Shown: positions 18,196-31,321 of the stretch, piece after piece
How positions within the stretch are numbered: the stretch's first letter is position 1
How the letters are laid out: every line of letters begins with the position of its first letter
Source: Oscillatoria princeps RMCB-10
GTDB lineage: Bacteria; Cyanobacteriota; Cyanobacteriia; Cyanobacteriales; Oscillatoriaceae
Assembly (NCBI GenBank): GCA_019359235.1
Contig: JAHHHT010000002.1
Coordinates: 1 to 64,000 of the forward strand
Reading direction: 5' to 3'
DNA length: 64,000 nucleotides
The notes under the pieces: model-generated
The model's database searches: none
Seen by the model: only the letters and a program-made list of their open reading frames with translations
What the model was told of the DNA's origin: nothing
Program-made: the position numbers and the translations under genes

Positions 18196-18598
18196 GGAGA
18201 GAGTAGGCGCTGGCGGTTGCGGGCTGGCGTTATGCCGGTCTGAGGAAAGTCCGGGCTCCCGAAAGACCAAACTTGCTGGGTAACGCCCAGTGCGGGTGAC
18301 CGTGAGGATAGTGCCACAGAAACATACCGCCGATGGGGTAGGATCGGGTTCACCCCGCCCCCACTTACAGGTAAGGGTGCAAGGGTGCGGTAAGAGCGCA
18401 CCAGCATGACCGAGAGGTCGTGGCTAGGTAAACCCCGGTTGGGAGCAAGGTCGAAGGAACGACGGTTGGTCTTTTACCAGTTCCGCCGATGAGTACCGCT
18501 AGAGGCGTCTGGTAACAGGCGTCCCAGATAGATAACTGCCTTCAAAGGCTGAGTTCAGCCTTTGAAAACTGAACCCGGCTTATGACTTGCTCTCTCCC
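18196..18598 (+). ncRNA. rnpB: RNase P RNA
   Basis: The catalytic RNA that matures tRNA 5' ends. Universally conserved segments are present: GAGGAAAGTCCGGGCTCC near the 5' end (~18241), ACAGAAACATACCGCC, GGTAAGGGTGCAAGGGTGCG, and the 3' segment AGATAGATAACTGCC with ACCCGGCTTATGACTTGCTC. The outer stem is formed by GGAGAGAGTA at the 5' end and its partner near CTCTCTCC at the 3' end, setting the borders to within a few bases. Size (about 403) is normal for a type A cyanobacterial RNA. It lies just upstream of rnc, another RNA-processing gene. Confidence 0.97.
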
Positions 18599-18690
18599 CT
18601 TTTAAATTTTTTGGATGCTTTGTTCCGAGTTGGCATTCGTCAGATAAAATTTAAAATCTCAACTCTAAAATCTCAACTCTAAAATCGTCA

Positions 18691-19509
18691 ATGACGCTTA
18701 CTCATCCTCACCGGCAGCCACAGTTACAGAAATTCACACAAAAATTGGGACTCCCAGAGGGGGTGGCGGTGAAGTGGGAGCTGCTAGACTTGGCGCTGAC
18801 TCACCCAACGGTTTCACCGAATGCCAATTACGAGCAGCTGGAGTTCGTTGGAGACGCCGTGGTGCGGCTGGCGGCGGCTGAGTTTTTATTAGAAACCTAT
18901 CCCAACTGTTCGGTGGGGGAATTTGCGGCGATTCGTTCTGTGCTGGTCAGCGACCGCACTCTGGCTAATATAGCAGAAAGCTATGGCTTGCAGCGCTATT
19001 TGCTGGTTTCCGCCAGCGCCGCCGGTGACGCCGCCGGCTGTGAGTCCCGTCTGGCGGACTCTCTGGAAGCTGTGCTGGCGGCGCTTTACCTGAGCACGCA
19101 CAACCTCGATCTGGTGCGCCCGTGGCTGGACTCTCACTTCCAGCAGCGCGCCGCTGAAATCCGCACCGATCCCGCTCGCCAAAATTACAAAGCCGCTCTC
19201 CAGGAATGGACTCAAGCTCGCTTCAAGGCTTTGCCGGTGTATCGGGTTGAGGAAACCAAGCTGGTTCACGGTGACGCCCACCGCTTCACCGCTGAAGTCT
19301 CCCTCGACGGACGCCTGCTCGGTGAGGGAAAGGGGCGCTCCATTAAAGCCGCTGAACAAGCCGCCGCCCGAGAGGCTTTTTTGTCCTTGTCCCAGGAGGA
19401 AGCTGAAAATCTCTCCGCCTCCCAGGGATCGCAACCCTCGCGCCCAGCCTCCGAGAACGCCAATCCCCCCCGGCTGGTGCCTTCTAAAGGCACTACCGCC
19501 CGATCTTAA
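18691..19509 (+). CDS. rnc: Ribonuclease III
   Basis: RNase III cuts double-stranded RNA in rRNA and mRNA maturation. The catalytic signature NYEQLEFVGDAVVRLAAAEF and the second acidic motif ADSLEAVLAALYL are intact. A double-stranded-RNA-binding domain follows at about residues 165-235 (NYKAALQEWTQARFKALPVY, GEGKGRSIKAAEQAAAREA). The last 35 residues are a low-complexity tail not expected in the family. The ATG at 18691 is the first start. Cyanobacteria commonly have several RNase III-type genes; this is a full-length one with both domains. Confidence 0.93.
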   Translation: MTLTHPHRQPQLQKFTQKLGLPEGVAVKWELLDLALTHPTVSPNANYEQLEFVGDAVVRLAAAEFLLETYPNCSVGEFAAIRSVLVSDRTLANIAESYGLQRYLLVSASAAGDAAGCESRLADSLEAVLAALYLSTHNLDLVRPWLDSHFQQRAAEIRTDPARQNYKAALQEWTQARFKALPVYRVEETKLVHGDAHRFTAEVSLDGRLLGEGKGRSIKAAEQAAAREAFLSLSQEEAENLSASQGSQPSRPASENANPPRLVPSKGTTARS

Positions 19510-19547
19510 TTGTAAATTGTTATTTTTTTTATAACTCACTTGCCAAA

Positions 19548-20360
19548 TTTTTTGTTTTTTGCAACCCCCTTGACCTTCACCTCCCGCTCATGGTACTCTT
19601 CTACATAATGGAGTGGGCGCGGAAATAATATTTGCGGACAGATTCCCACTCTTAAAGAATACCATGCCAAGCTGTCAAGAAATCTAAAAACTTGTGAAAT
19701 TTTTTGCGGCGCGGGACGGGCCCAAATCTCTTAAGAATTGTAACAAAAGGGCGGCGGCGAAAGAAGTGGGAGGGGGGGCTTGCCACAGTCACCGGCTCGT
19801 GGTAGTCTTAAGTAATAATGGAGTGTTGGCCCAAATAATATTTGCGGACAGATTCCCACTCTTAAAGAATACCATGCCAAGCTGTCAAGAAATCTAAAAA
19901 CTTGTGAAATTTTTTGCGGCGCGGGACGGGCCCAAATCTCTTAAGAATTGTAACAAAAGGGCGGCGGCGAAAGAAGTGGGAGGGGGGGCTTGCCACAGTC
20001 ACCGGCTCGTGGTAGGATTGTATCACAATGGAGTGTTGGCCAAAATAAGATTTTTAGTCAGATTCCCACTATTAAAGAATACCATGCCAAGCTGTCAAGA
20101 AATCTAAAAACTTGTGAAATTTTTTGCGCCCCGGCGTGGGAGGGGCCCAAATCTCTTAAGAATTGTAACAAAAGGGCGGCGGCGAAAGAAGTGGGAGGGG
20201 GGGGCTTGCCAAGCTCACCGGCTCGTGGTAGTGTTAAGTAATAATGGAGTGGTGGCCAAAATAATATTTTCAGTCAGATTCCCACTCTTAAAGAGTAGCA
20301 TGGCAAGCTGTCAAGGAATCTAAAAACTTGTCAAATTTTTTGCGCCGCCGCCAGAATTGA
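19548..20360. repeat. 210-bp tandem repeat block, about 3.5 good copies
   Basis: Equivalent points recur at 19621, 19831 and 20041 (period 210), then after about 216 because of a small insertion near 20130. A degenerate copy precedes 19621. Each unit contains AGATTCCCACTCTTAAAGA, CCAAGCTGTCAAGAAATCTA, an AAATTTTTTGCG tract, CTCTTAAGAATTGTAAC, a G-rich run and GTGGTAGT..TAATAATGGAGTG. Because 210 is divisible by three, each unit holds a 67-codon frame from a GTG; I do not think it is translated. The block fills the whole spacer between rnc and the oxidoreductase gene. Possible TTGCCA/TAGTCT promoter-like boxes 17 bases apart occur in the units, so repeated promoters or small RNAs are conceivable. 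Confidence 0.9.
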
Positions 20361-20378
20361 AAAAGCAAAATTTTGTAA

Positions 20379-21428
20379 ATGTCCAAACAAACCGGCATAG
20401 CCGTAGTGGGGGTGGGGCGATGGGGCGTCCACCTGGTGCGGAACTTCCTGGAAAATCCCCAAGCGAGAGTGGTGGCTGTGGTGGATCGCAACCCAGAACG
20501 GTTGGCAGCACTCAAGCAGCAGTTGGAGCCCGATGCCGGTGTGGTGCTGGCTGCAGACTGGGAGCAAGTGCGGGAAATGCCGGCAGTGGAAGCCGTGGCG
20601 ATCGCCACACCGGCATCCACCCACTACCCCCTGATTGCCGACGCCCTCCAGCAAGGCTACCACGTTTTGGCAGAAAAACCCTTAACCCTCGACCCAGGGG
20701 AATCCGCAGAACTGTGCCGGCTGGCTGAACAGCAGCACCGGCAGCTGGTCGTTGACCACACCTACCTGTTCCACCCAGCGGTCGAGCTTGGCAAGCAGAT
20801 TATCAAAGAGGGACACCTGGGAGAATTGCGCTACGGCTATGCCACGCGCACCCACCTCGGGCCGGTGCGCCCGGATGTGGACGCCCTGTGGGACTTAGCC
20901 ATCCACGACATTTGCATCTTCAACAGCTGGCTGGGAGAGACGCCGGCACAGGTGCGAGCCACCGGCACCATTTGGCTGCAAAGCAATCGGGAGGGATGGA
21001 GCGGGGGAGAACATTTTCCCCGGGGTTTGTCCGACTTAGTGTGGGTGACGCTAACGTATCCCACCGGCTTGCAGGCATTTATCCACCTGTGCTGGTGCAA
21101 TCCCGACAAACAGCGGCGTTTGGCCATTGCCGGCAGCCAGGGCAGCTTAATTTTTGACGAGATGTTAGCTGAGGGTGCCCTCACCCTGCAGCGCGGACAG
21201 TTAGAACGCACCGGCGACCGGTTTATCCCAGCAGGTCAAAGTCGTGAAGTGTTCAAGTTAGAGCCGGCTGAGCCTTTAGCGCGGGTGTGCCAGCACTTTT
21301 TGGATTGCGTGCGCAACAACACCCCCTCGCCGGTTTCCTCTGGACAGACAGGAGTCGGGCTAGTGCGAATTCTCAGCGCCTTGACCGAATCCATCAACCG
21401 GGGAGGGGAGCCGGTGAAAATTGGTTGA
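20379..21428 (+). CDS. Gfo/Idh/MocA family NAD(P)-dependent oxidoreductase
   Basis: The N-terminal Rossmann domain (IAVVGVGRWGVHLVRNFLE, then AVVDRNPERL) binds NAD(P), and the family's EKP motif is present (VLAEKPLTLDPGES). The C-terminal alpha/beta domain, with LWDLAIHDICIFN carrying a likely catalytic His/Asp pair, binds the substrate. Such enzymes oxidise or reduce sugars, inositols or amino sugars; the actual substrate cannot be read from the sequence. The 349 residues are normal length. The ATG at 20379 lies right after the tandem repeat block, which therefore must contain or replace its promoter region. Confidence 0.92.
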   Translation: MSKQTGIAVVGVGRWGVHLVRNFLENPQARVVAVVDRNPERLAALKQQLEPDAGVVLAADWEQVREMPAVEAVAIATPASTHYPLIADALQQGYHVLAEKPLTLDPGESAELCRLAEQQHRQLVVDHTYLFHPAVELGKQIIKEGHLGELRYGYATRTHLGPVRPDVDALWDLAIHDICIFNSWLGETPAQVRATGTIWLQSNREGWSGGEHFPRGLSDLVWVTLTYPTGLQAFIHLCWCNPDKQRRLAIAGSQGSLIFDEMLAEGALTLQRGQLERTGDRFIPAGQSREVFKLEPAEPLARVCQHFLDCVRNNTPSPVSSGQTGVGLVRILSALTESINRGGEPVKIG

Positions 21429-21466
21429 AGATTGAATTCTCAATTAATTTAAAATAGGACCCTAGC

Positions 21467-21556
21467 AGAAACCGGGTTTCTGAACCAGCAGTCAAGACTG
21501 TCAGCCCTCGTTGTAGAACTAGAAACCCGGTTTCTCTCACAGTTGTGCGTAAGTCC
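21467..21556 (-). repeat. GGACTTACGCA palindromic element, partial copy
   Basis: On the reverse strand this reads GGGACTTACGCACAACTGTG followed by the AGAAACCGGGTTTCT / AGAAACCCGGTTTCT pair and CTGCTGGTTCAG, the same order as the complete element at 47385-47484. The outer inverted repeat is lost at the left end. It sits between two converging genes. Confidence 0.75.
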
Positions 21557-21571
21557 CGTAAAATTCAAACT

Positions 21572-23581
21572 TCAAACTTGCAACTTATCAGAAGACACCG
21601 GCAGCAGCTCCACAACCGGCAAACATATCTCAACGGTTGTCCCCAAGCCAGCGCCAGCACTGTGCAGGGTAATAGAGCCTTTCATAAGTTCGATTAAATT
21701 CCGCGAGATAGCCAGTCCCAGACCCGTACCCCCGTACTTGCGAGTTGTCTTGCCATCCACCATGACAAACGGTTGAAACAGTCTGTGCTGCTGGCTCGGG
21801 TCAATGCCAATACCCGTATCCCGGATAGAAACAATCGCGTGCCGCTCCTGGGCCGATGAGGCCGGTGCTGCAGTTGAGCCGTTTGCGTGACCGTTTTCTA
21901 CCGGTTCTATGCGAGTGGCGATCAAAATAGAGCCGGTGTCGGTAAACTTGAGCGCGTTCCCCACCACATTGAGCAGAACCTGCTTGAGCTTAGCGGGGTC
22001 AGCTTCCACAGCAATTGGGGCTTTGCGTTCAGGCAAAATTAACTGCAAGCCCTTGTTTTGAATCTCAGCCGCCTGCAAATCGATCACTTCCTCGATCACT
22101 TTTTGCAGATCGACCGGTTCGAGAACCACCGACAGCGTGCCGGCTTCAATTTTGGCAATGTCGAGCACGTCATTGATGATGTCGAGCAAGTGAATCGCAG
22201 CGTCATCCGCCCGCTGCAAAAACTCCATTTCCTCTTCCTCGTCATCGCAGCAGTCGTCCCGCACCAGCCGAATGCAGCCAATAATAGCGTTGAGAGGGGT
22301 TCTCAGCTCGTGGGACGTATTGGCCAAAAACTGATTTTTCAGTTCGCTAGCCACTTTCGCTTCTTTCCAGGCGGTTTCCAGCTCCTCCGCCCACGCCGTC
22401 AGACGCTCTACCATACTGTCTAGCGCCTCAGCCAATTGATTGAGCTCCCGGATGCGAAAATTGTGGGGAACTCGGTCGAGAGAGCGTCGGGCTTGCACGC
22501 GCAGGGCATAGTCTCCCAGCTGTTCCAAGGGACGCGCTATATCGCGAGACAGATAGAGAGTTGCCAGCAGGTTAGCGGCTAGCAAGCCCAGGATCAGCGT
22601 TACCAGAACGTGCTGAATTTCTTCCAGCCCAGCCAGAGCGTTGTCCAGACGGGTGACCGCCAAGACAATCCACTTTTGATTCCCCACCGCCGGCACTGGA
22701 CTGGGGATCGCGGTGTACCCAGCCAGCAATTCCCCGCCGCCGTCTTCAAACCCGAACAGGTGAATAAAATCCGTATTGCCGGCGAGCGCATTGCCAACAG
22801 TAGCTGTGAGTCTGACTTTGTCTTCCTCCTCGGAAACCTTGCGCCCCACTCGGCTGCGGTTGGGGTGAGCCAGAATTGTGCCATCTTGGGCAATCACCAC
22901 CGTATAGCCAGACAGAGACCTCGGCTTATCCGTCTCGGGCTGGATGAGGGCGGCTTGAATCGTTAGGGCATAAACAAGCTGACCCGCCAGATCGTAAACC
23001 GGCGCACTTAAAACCAGTCTGAGCTGGCTTTCAGCGCTGGCTGGCCCATCCCCAGCCATCTCAGCCTGCTTCTGGGATGTCACCGGCCTTGGGGCCGTTA
23101 TTTTTACAGCCGAGGCGTCTGTAAAGGCGCTCTCGCGCACAGCGGGCCATACAGAAGCCTCGGGCGAGTCAAGTCGCTGATTGCCGCAGGAGCTCCACGC
23201 CATCTCGCCGGTCTGTAAATTCGCCAGTTGAAGGCACTGAACCCGCTCGGGCAATTGTTGCGCCAGCTGCTCTAAAAATTGTTTGGATGGCTCTAGGGAG
23301 CCTGACTCCAGGACTGCGGTTTGACTCGCACTCACCAGGCTGGCTTGCAGCCCTTTGATTGAATCTTGAATCTTTTCGCCCTTCCTGACGGCGCTTTCCG
23401 GCAGGTTTTGGCGGGCCGTTTCCAGCAGGCCAGAACGTGCCTTTCTGTAAGTCACGTACTCTCCCAACAGCAAAACCGGCACGCTCAGAAGCAAAATCCG
23501 CGACAGCAGTATGCGGCGAAATGAGGTTTGACCGAGAGCGGCAAAACCCAAACGTTTGAATATACCGGACAGATCAGGCAT
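21572..23581 (-). CDS. Membrane-bound sensor histidine kinase
   Basis: A 669-residue two-component sensor. A first membrane helix (RILLLSVPVLLLGEYVTY) leads to an extracytoplasmic sensor of ~280 residues with Cache-like features (GYTVVIAQDGTILAHPNRS), then a second helix (LVTLILGLLAANLLATLYLS). A HAMP linker (RDIARPLEQLGDYALRV) follows, then the dimerisation/phosphoacceptor domain with the phosphorylated His in FLANTSHELRTPLNAII. The ATP-binding domain has N box VLLNVVGNALKFTDTG, G1 box IRDTGIGIDP and G2 box KYGGTGLGLAISR. No receiver domain is fused, and no response regulator gene is next to it. Ligand unknown; Cache domains often bind small organic molecules. Confidence 0.95.
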   Translation of the reverse strand: MPDLSGIFKRLGFAALGQTSFRRILLSRILLLSVPVLLLGEYVTYRKARSGLLETARQNLPESAVRKGEKIQDSIKGLQASLVSASQTAVLESGSLEPSKQFLEQLAQQLPERVQCLQLANLQTGEMAWSSCGNQRLDSPEASVWPAVRESAFTDASAVKITAPRPVTSQKQAEMAGDGPASAESQLRLVLSAPVYDLAGQLVYALTIQAALIQPETDKPRSLSGYTVVIAQDGTILAHPNRSRVGRKVSEEEDKVRLTATVGNALAGNTDFIHLFGFEDGGGELLAGYTAIPSPVPAVGNQKWIVLAVTRLDNALAGLEEIQHVLVTLILGLLAANLLATLYLSRDIARPLEQLGDYALRVQARRSLDRVPHNFRIRELNQLAEALDSMVERLTAWAEELETAWKEAKVASELKNQFLANTSHELRTPLNAIIGCIRLVRDDCCDDEEEEMEFLQRADDAAIHLLDIINDVLDIAKIEAGTLSVVLEPVDLQKVIEEVIDLQAAEIQNKGLQLILPERKAPIAVEADPAKLKQVLLNVVGNALKFTDTGSILIATRIEPVENGHANGSTAAPASSAQERHAIVSIRDTGIGIDPSQQHRLFQPFVMVDGKTTRKYGGTGLGLAISRNLIELMKGSITLHSAGAGLGTTVEICLPVVELLPVSSDKLQV

Positions 23582-24359
23582 CCATCCACCACTTTTTTAT
23601 GCGCCTAGGAGTGAAATGCTGCTGCCAACATGGCAGGTTCAGAACAATTCTCACTTTACATCACGATTATAAGAGGTGCTAGCGTTTCAGTGCTGTTTCC
23701 TGGATTCACTCTCACCGGCTGGAGCGGGCGAGCCATGCGGGACGAAACACCCGCCTCTAGAGCAGCACAGGCATTTTGCCTTTTATTCGTGAGGGCAATT
23801 TCTCTCCCCCAGATTTACTGCCCGCCCAGTTTCCTCAGCAATATCTCTACCACACCAGGGCGGAGCGCGTCAATCCCTCTGGGGTATCGTTTCCCGGCAG
23901 GCAGCCGGCCCGCACCACCCAACCGGATCGTGGGTTTTAGGAACCGGCACAGACGCGCGGCTCTGCTTCCCGCAGCTGCGTAGCGCCAAGAGCGCCAAGG
24001 GAAGAATAAGAAGAGCGGCTGTTAGGGTTGGCCATGACTGTATGTTTGCCGCTACCAAACATGACTGGTATCGCCGAGCCCGCCCGGTGCTCTCATAAAA
24101 AAAGCTATTTCTCAGCCCCCTCTGACATCGGTCAAGCCATCCCCCGACCGGCTGACTTCCTTAAAAATACTTCCGGCTAAGCTCGAACAAAAAAGCCCCT
24201 TTGAAACTTGTTGAAACTTGAAAAGTTAAAAGGATTCCCCCAACTTGCAATTCCAGTGCTGGGGTGACGCGGCAAACATTGCCACCCCGCCCCGCTCTTT
24301 TTTTGAATGCCATCCGGGAATCTGGTATTATTAAAACCACTTTAAAAATAAAAAAATTT
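23582..24359. other. Gene-poor spacer
   Basis: About 780 bases upstream of the kinase gene and the ribD relic. I find no frame with a believable start or recognisable product. It must hold the kinase promoter near its left end; no clear boxes were picked. Confidence 0.5.
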
Positions 24360-24676
24360 ATGCCTGTCAGCGGTTTAGAGAGACCTGAGACGACAGCAGT
24401 TTTAGCCATGAGTGCTGATGGCAAAATAGCCGGCAGCGAAAGCAGGTGCTGTTTGGCTCGCCGGCAGATAAAGCGCACCTGGAAAAACAGGTGGCAGAAG
24501 CGGACGGGATCTGATTCGGCACCGGCACCCTCAAAGGCGGTGGCACGGCCATGAGCGTCACCACTCCTGAACTGATACAGCAAAGAGAGCAGCTGGGCCC
24601 CCCAGCCTACAGATTGTTCGCTCCCGAACCGCTCTCACTTCACCCATCAAGCGCGTTTTTTGGGGCATATAATTGA
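24360..24676 (+). pseudogene. Relic of a RibD C-terminal (pyrimidine reductase-like) gene
   Basis: From ATG 24360 the frame reads LERPETTAVLAMSADGKIAG, the conserved start of RibD-C/dihydrofolate-reductase-fold proteins that reduce a riboflavin intermediate. Homology then moves to another frame near 24440: LFGSPADKAHLEKQVAEADG, a stop codon (TGA) where homologues continue, then FGTGTLKGGGTAMSV and TPELIQQREQLG, ending at TGA 24674. So there is at least one frameshift and one nonsense change, and only about 105 of some 220 codons remain. The rest of the gene is gone. It is a decayed copy; an intact gene presumably lies elsewhere. Identification rests on my reading of the family pattern. Confidence 0.72.
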
Positions 24677-25036
24677 TAGCATCATCCCCCAATTTGAGGT
24701 TATTGCAAGTTAAAAGCAACAGTTTTTTGCCCTATCAAGACACCATTTTTATCCTTATTTTCAAGGCAAAATCCAAAATCCAAAATCCAAAATCGCTAGG
24801 ATTGGTGAATTCTGGCTGACGGTTTGCCCTTTAATTATAGGGAGCAGATCGGCACCGGCACCCGCTGACGGTGCCGGCTTTTTAATCGGGGAGGCTCCTC
24901 TTCTGGAACTGCTGGAAGTTAAGCCTGCCGGCGTCCAAGGCTGCCGGAGCGCTCAGGGGAGCTTTATCGGCGGAAACGGCACCGGCGCGGGCACGGCCTG
25001 TTCATACTGTCCTGCCCCAGATGCGCCCGATTAGAT
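24677..25036. other. Spacer with short direct repeats and a terminator-like hairpin
   Basis: Contains three copies of CCAAAAT (about 24771-24795) and the hairpin at 24855-24883. No gene is supported. Confidence 0.5.
24855..24883 (+). terminator. Intrinsic terminator-like hairpin
   Basis: CCGGCACC (24855-24862) and GGTGCCGG (24870-24877) form a perfect 8-bp stem with a 7-base loop, followed by CTTTTT. It lies 180 bases beyond the ribD relic and may once have ended that transcript, or it ends an unrecognised short RNA. Confidence 0.65.
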
Positions 25037-25147
25037 GTTTCAATCCCGTTTCCAAAGATTCGCTGGCCAAAAATCTTCTCCTCCTGCCCCCTGCTGAAAT
25101 CATTGTCGCATTCATTTGGGCTTCTTTGGACAACCGGGATGCCCCCG
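25037..25147 (-). repeat. Dispersed 111-bp repeat, copy 1
   Basis: This stretch is the inverted counterpart of 53244-53354: about 85-90% of bases agree across 111 positions. One border is GTTTCAATCCCGTTTCC, whose complement ends GGGATTGAAAC like the 3' handle of many CRISPR repeats, but there is one unit only at each place. It lies directly upstream of the acyltransferase gene. Confidence 0.8.
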
Positions 25148-25196
25148 ATTAGATTACCCTAGATAGCGGAGATGCGCCCCGTAAATCGTGAGCCCT

Positions 25197-26375
25197 ATGG
25201 TGGAACAGCTTTCGCCGAGCTATTCGGTAGCCTGGATTAACAAAATCGCTGAAGTGCCCCAAGCGGAGTGGGATGCCTTGGCTATGCCGCTGAAAACTCC
25301 TTTCCTGGAGTGGGAGTGGCTGAACAACATGGAAACCTCCAACAGCGCCACGCCTAAAACCGGCTGGCTGCCGAATCACTTGACAGTGTGGCGCGACCGG
25401 CACCTGATTGCCGCCGCGCCGCTGTATATTAAAGGGCACAGCTCCGGCGAATTTGTCTTTGACCACCAGTGGGCAGATTTGGCCGGCAGGCTGGGGATCG
25501 AATACTATCCCAAGCTGCTGGGCATGAGCCCGTTCACGCCGGCTGAGGGCTACCGGTTCTTGATCGCGCCCAACGAAGATGAGGATGAGCTGATCGGTTT
25601 GATGGTGAGTGCCATTGACCATTTCTGCACGCGCAACAGTATCTCTAGCTGCAATTTTCTCTATGTCGATCCAGTCTGGCGACCCAAGCTGGAACGCCAC
25701 GGCTTCACCAGCTGGCTGCATCACAGCTATATTTGGCAGAATCAGGGCTATCAAACTTTTGATGACTACTTGGCTGTCTTCAACGCCAACCAGCGCCGCA
25801 ACATCAAGCGGGAGCGCAAAGCGGTGGCCACAGCTGGCCTCCGACTCCAGACGCTCACCGGCGACTATATTCCCAAGCCGCTGTTCTCCCGAATGTACGC
25901 CTTCTACGAGAATACCTGCGACAAGTTTGGCTGGTGGGGGAGCAAGTACCTGACTAAACGGTTTTTCGACCAGCTTTTCCACTACCGGCACCGGGTTGTG
26001 TTTGTGGCGGCTTACAGCGAACAGGATGACCGGCTGCCGGTGGGGATGTCCTTCTGCATCAACAAGGGCGACACGCTCTACGGGCGCTACTGGGGAAGCT
26101 ACCAGGATATTGACTGCCTGCACTTTGACGCCTGCTACTACACCCCCATTGAGTGGGGGATTGGCCACGGCATCCAGATTTTCGATCCCGGTGCCGGCGG
26201 GCGTCACAAAAAACGTCGCGGCTTCCCCGCCACCCCCAACTACAGCCTGCACCGATTTTACAATGCGCGTTTGCTTCAAATTCTGCGCTCTTACATCGGT
26301 CAAATCAATCAAATGGAGCAGCGGGAAATCGACGCCATTAACCAAGAGTTGCCTTTTAGCCAGCGCACTTCATAA
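25197..26375 (+). CDS. FemAB-like acyltransferase (peptidogalycan biosynthesis/DUF482 family, GNAT fold)
   Basis: The 392-residue protein matches the FemAB_like family of GNAT-fold acyltransferases: an N-terminal segment PFLEWEWLNNMETSNSA, a middle HLTVWRDRHLIAAAPLYIK strand, NQRRNIKRERK, and the conserved C-terminal FDPGAGGRHKKRRGF followed by PNYSLHRF. Members are thought to add amino acids or acyl groups during envelope synthesis; the substrate here is unknown. ATG 25197 is chosen; GTG 25188 is three codons upstream. No operon partner is seen. A dispersed repeat copy ends 50 bases before the start. Confidence 0.9.
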   Translation: MVEQLSPSYSVAWINKIAEVPQAEWDALAMPLKTPFLEWEWLNNMETSNSATPKTGWLPNHLTVWRDRHLIAAAPLYIKGHSSGEFVFDHQWADLAGRLGIEYYPKLLGMSPFTPAEGYRFLIAPNEDEDELIGLMVSAIDHFCTRNSISSCNFLYVDPVWRPKLERHGFTSWLHHSYIWQNQGYQTFDDYLAVFNANQRRNIKRERKAVATAGLRLQTLTGDYIPKPLFSRMYAFYENTCDKFGWWGSKYLTKRFFDQLFHYRHRVVFVAAYSEQDDRLPVGMSFCINKGDTLYGRYWGSYQDIDCLHFDACYYTPIEWGIGHGIQIFDPGAGGRHKKRRGFPATPNYSLHRFYNARLLQILRSYIGQINQMEQREIDAINQELPFSQRTS

Positions 26376-31118
<4,743 letters not shown>

Positions 31119-31266
31119 TATCGAGTTTGGGCATGGGGCACAGGGCATGGCACATTCTTCTTTTTTCTCTTGGCGCTCCTTCACGGGGGCGGTTTCTTCC
31201 CCTTCCCCCAAAAATCGGTTAATCAGCCGAGTCTAATATAAGACCTGCGGCGGCAACTATTAAGAA

Positions 31267-31310
31267 TTAAGAATTAAAAATTAACACTAAAAATAATTTT
31301 TAATTCTTAA
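31267..31310. terminator. AT-rich inverted repeat between converging genes
   Basis: TTAAGAATTAAAAATTA (31267-31283) and TAATTTTTAATTCTTAA (31294-31310) are perfect 17-base inverted repeats with a 10-base loop. They lie between the RTX stop (31118) and the Hpt stop (31322) and could end transcription from both sides. The motif is also a common cyanobacterial intergenic repeat. Confidence 0.6.
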
Positions 31311-31321
31311 TTACTCGCTCC

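Noticed and set aside
17979-18407. 142-codon reverse frame
   Set aside because: Overlaps rnpB in antisense; the RNA gene is unambiguous.
19694-20323. Three 67-69-codon frames in tandem
   Set aside because: They arise because the 210-bp unit is divisible by three; no ribosome binding site and a composition unlike neighbouring proteins. A weak possibility of translation remains.
25037-25050. Orphan CRISPR repeat (GTTTCAATCCCG)
   Set aside because: Single unit as part of a longer 111-bp dispersed repeat; no adjacent repeat-spacer structure.
25149-26345. 398-codon reverse frame
   Set aside because: Antisense to the FemAB-like acyltransferase, which has family motifs along its length; the reverse frame has none.
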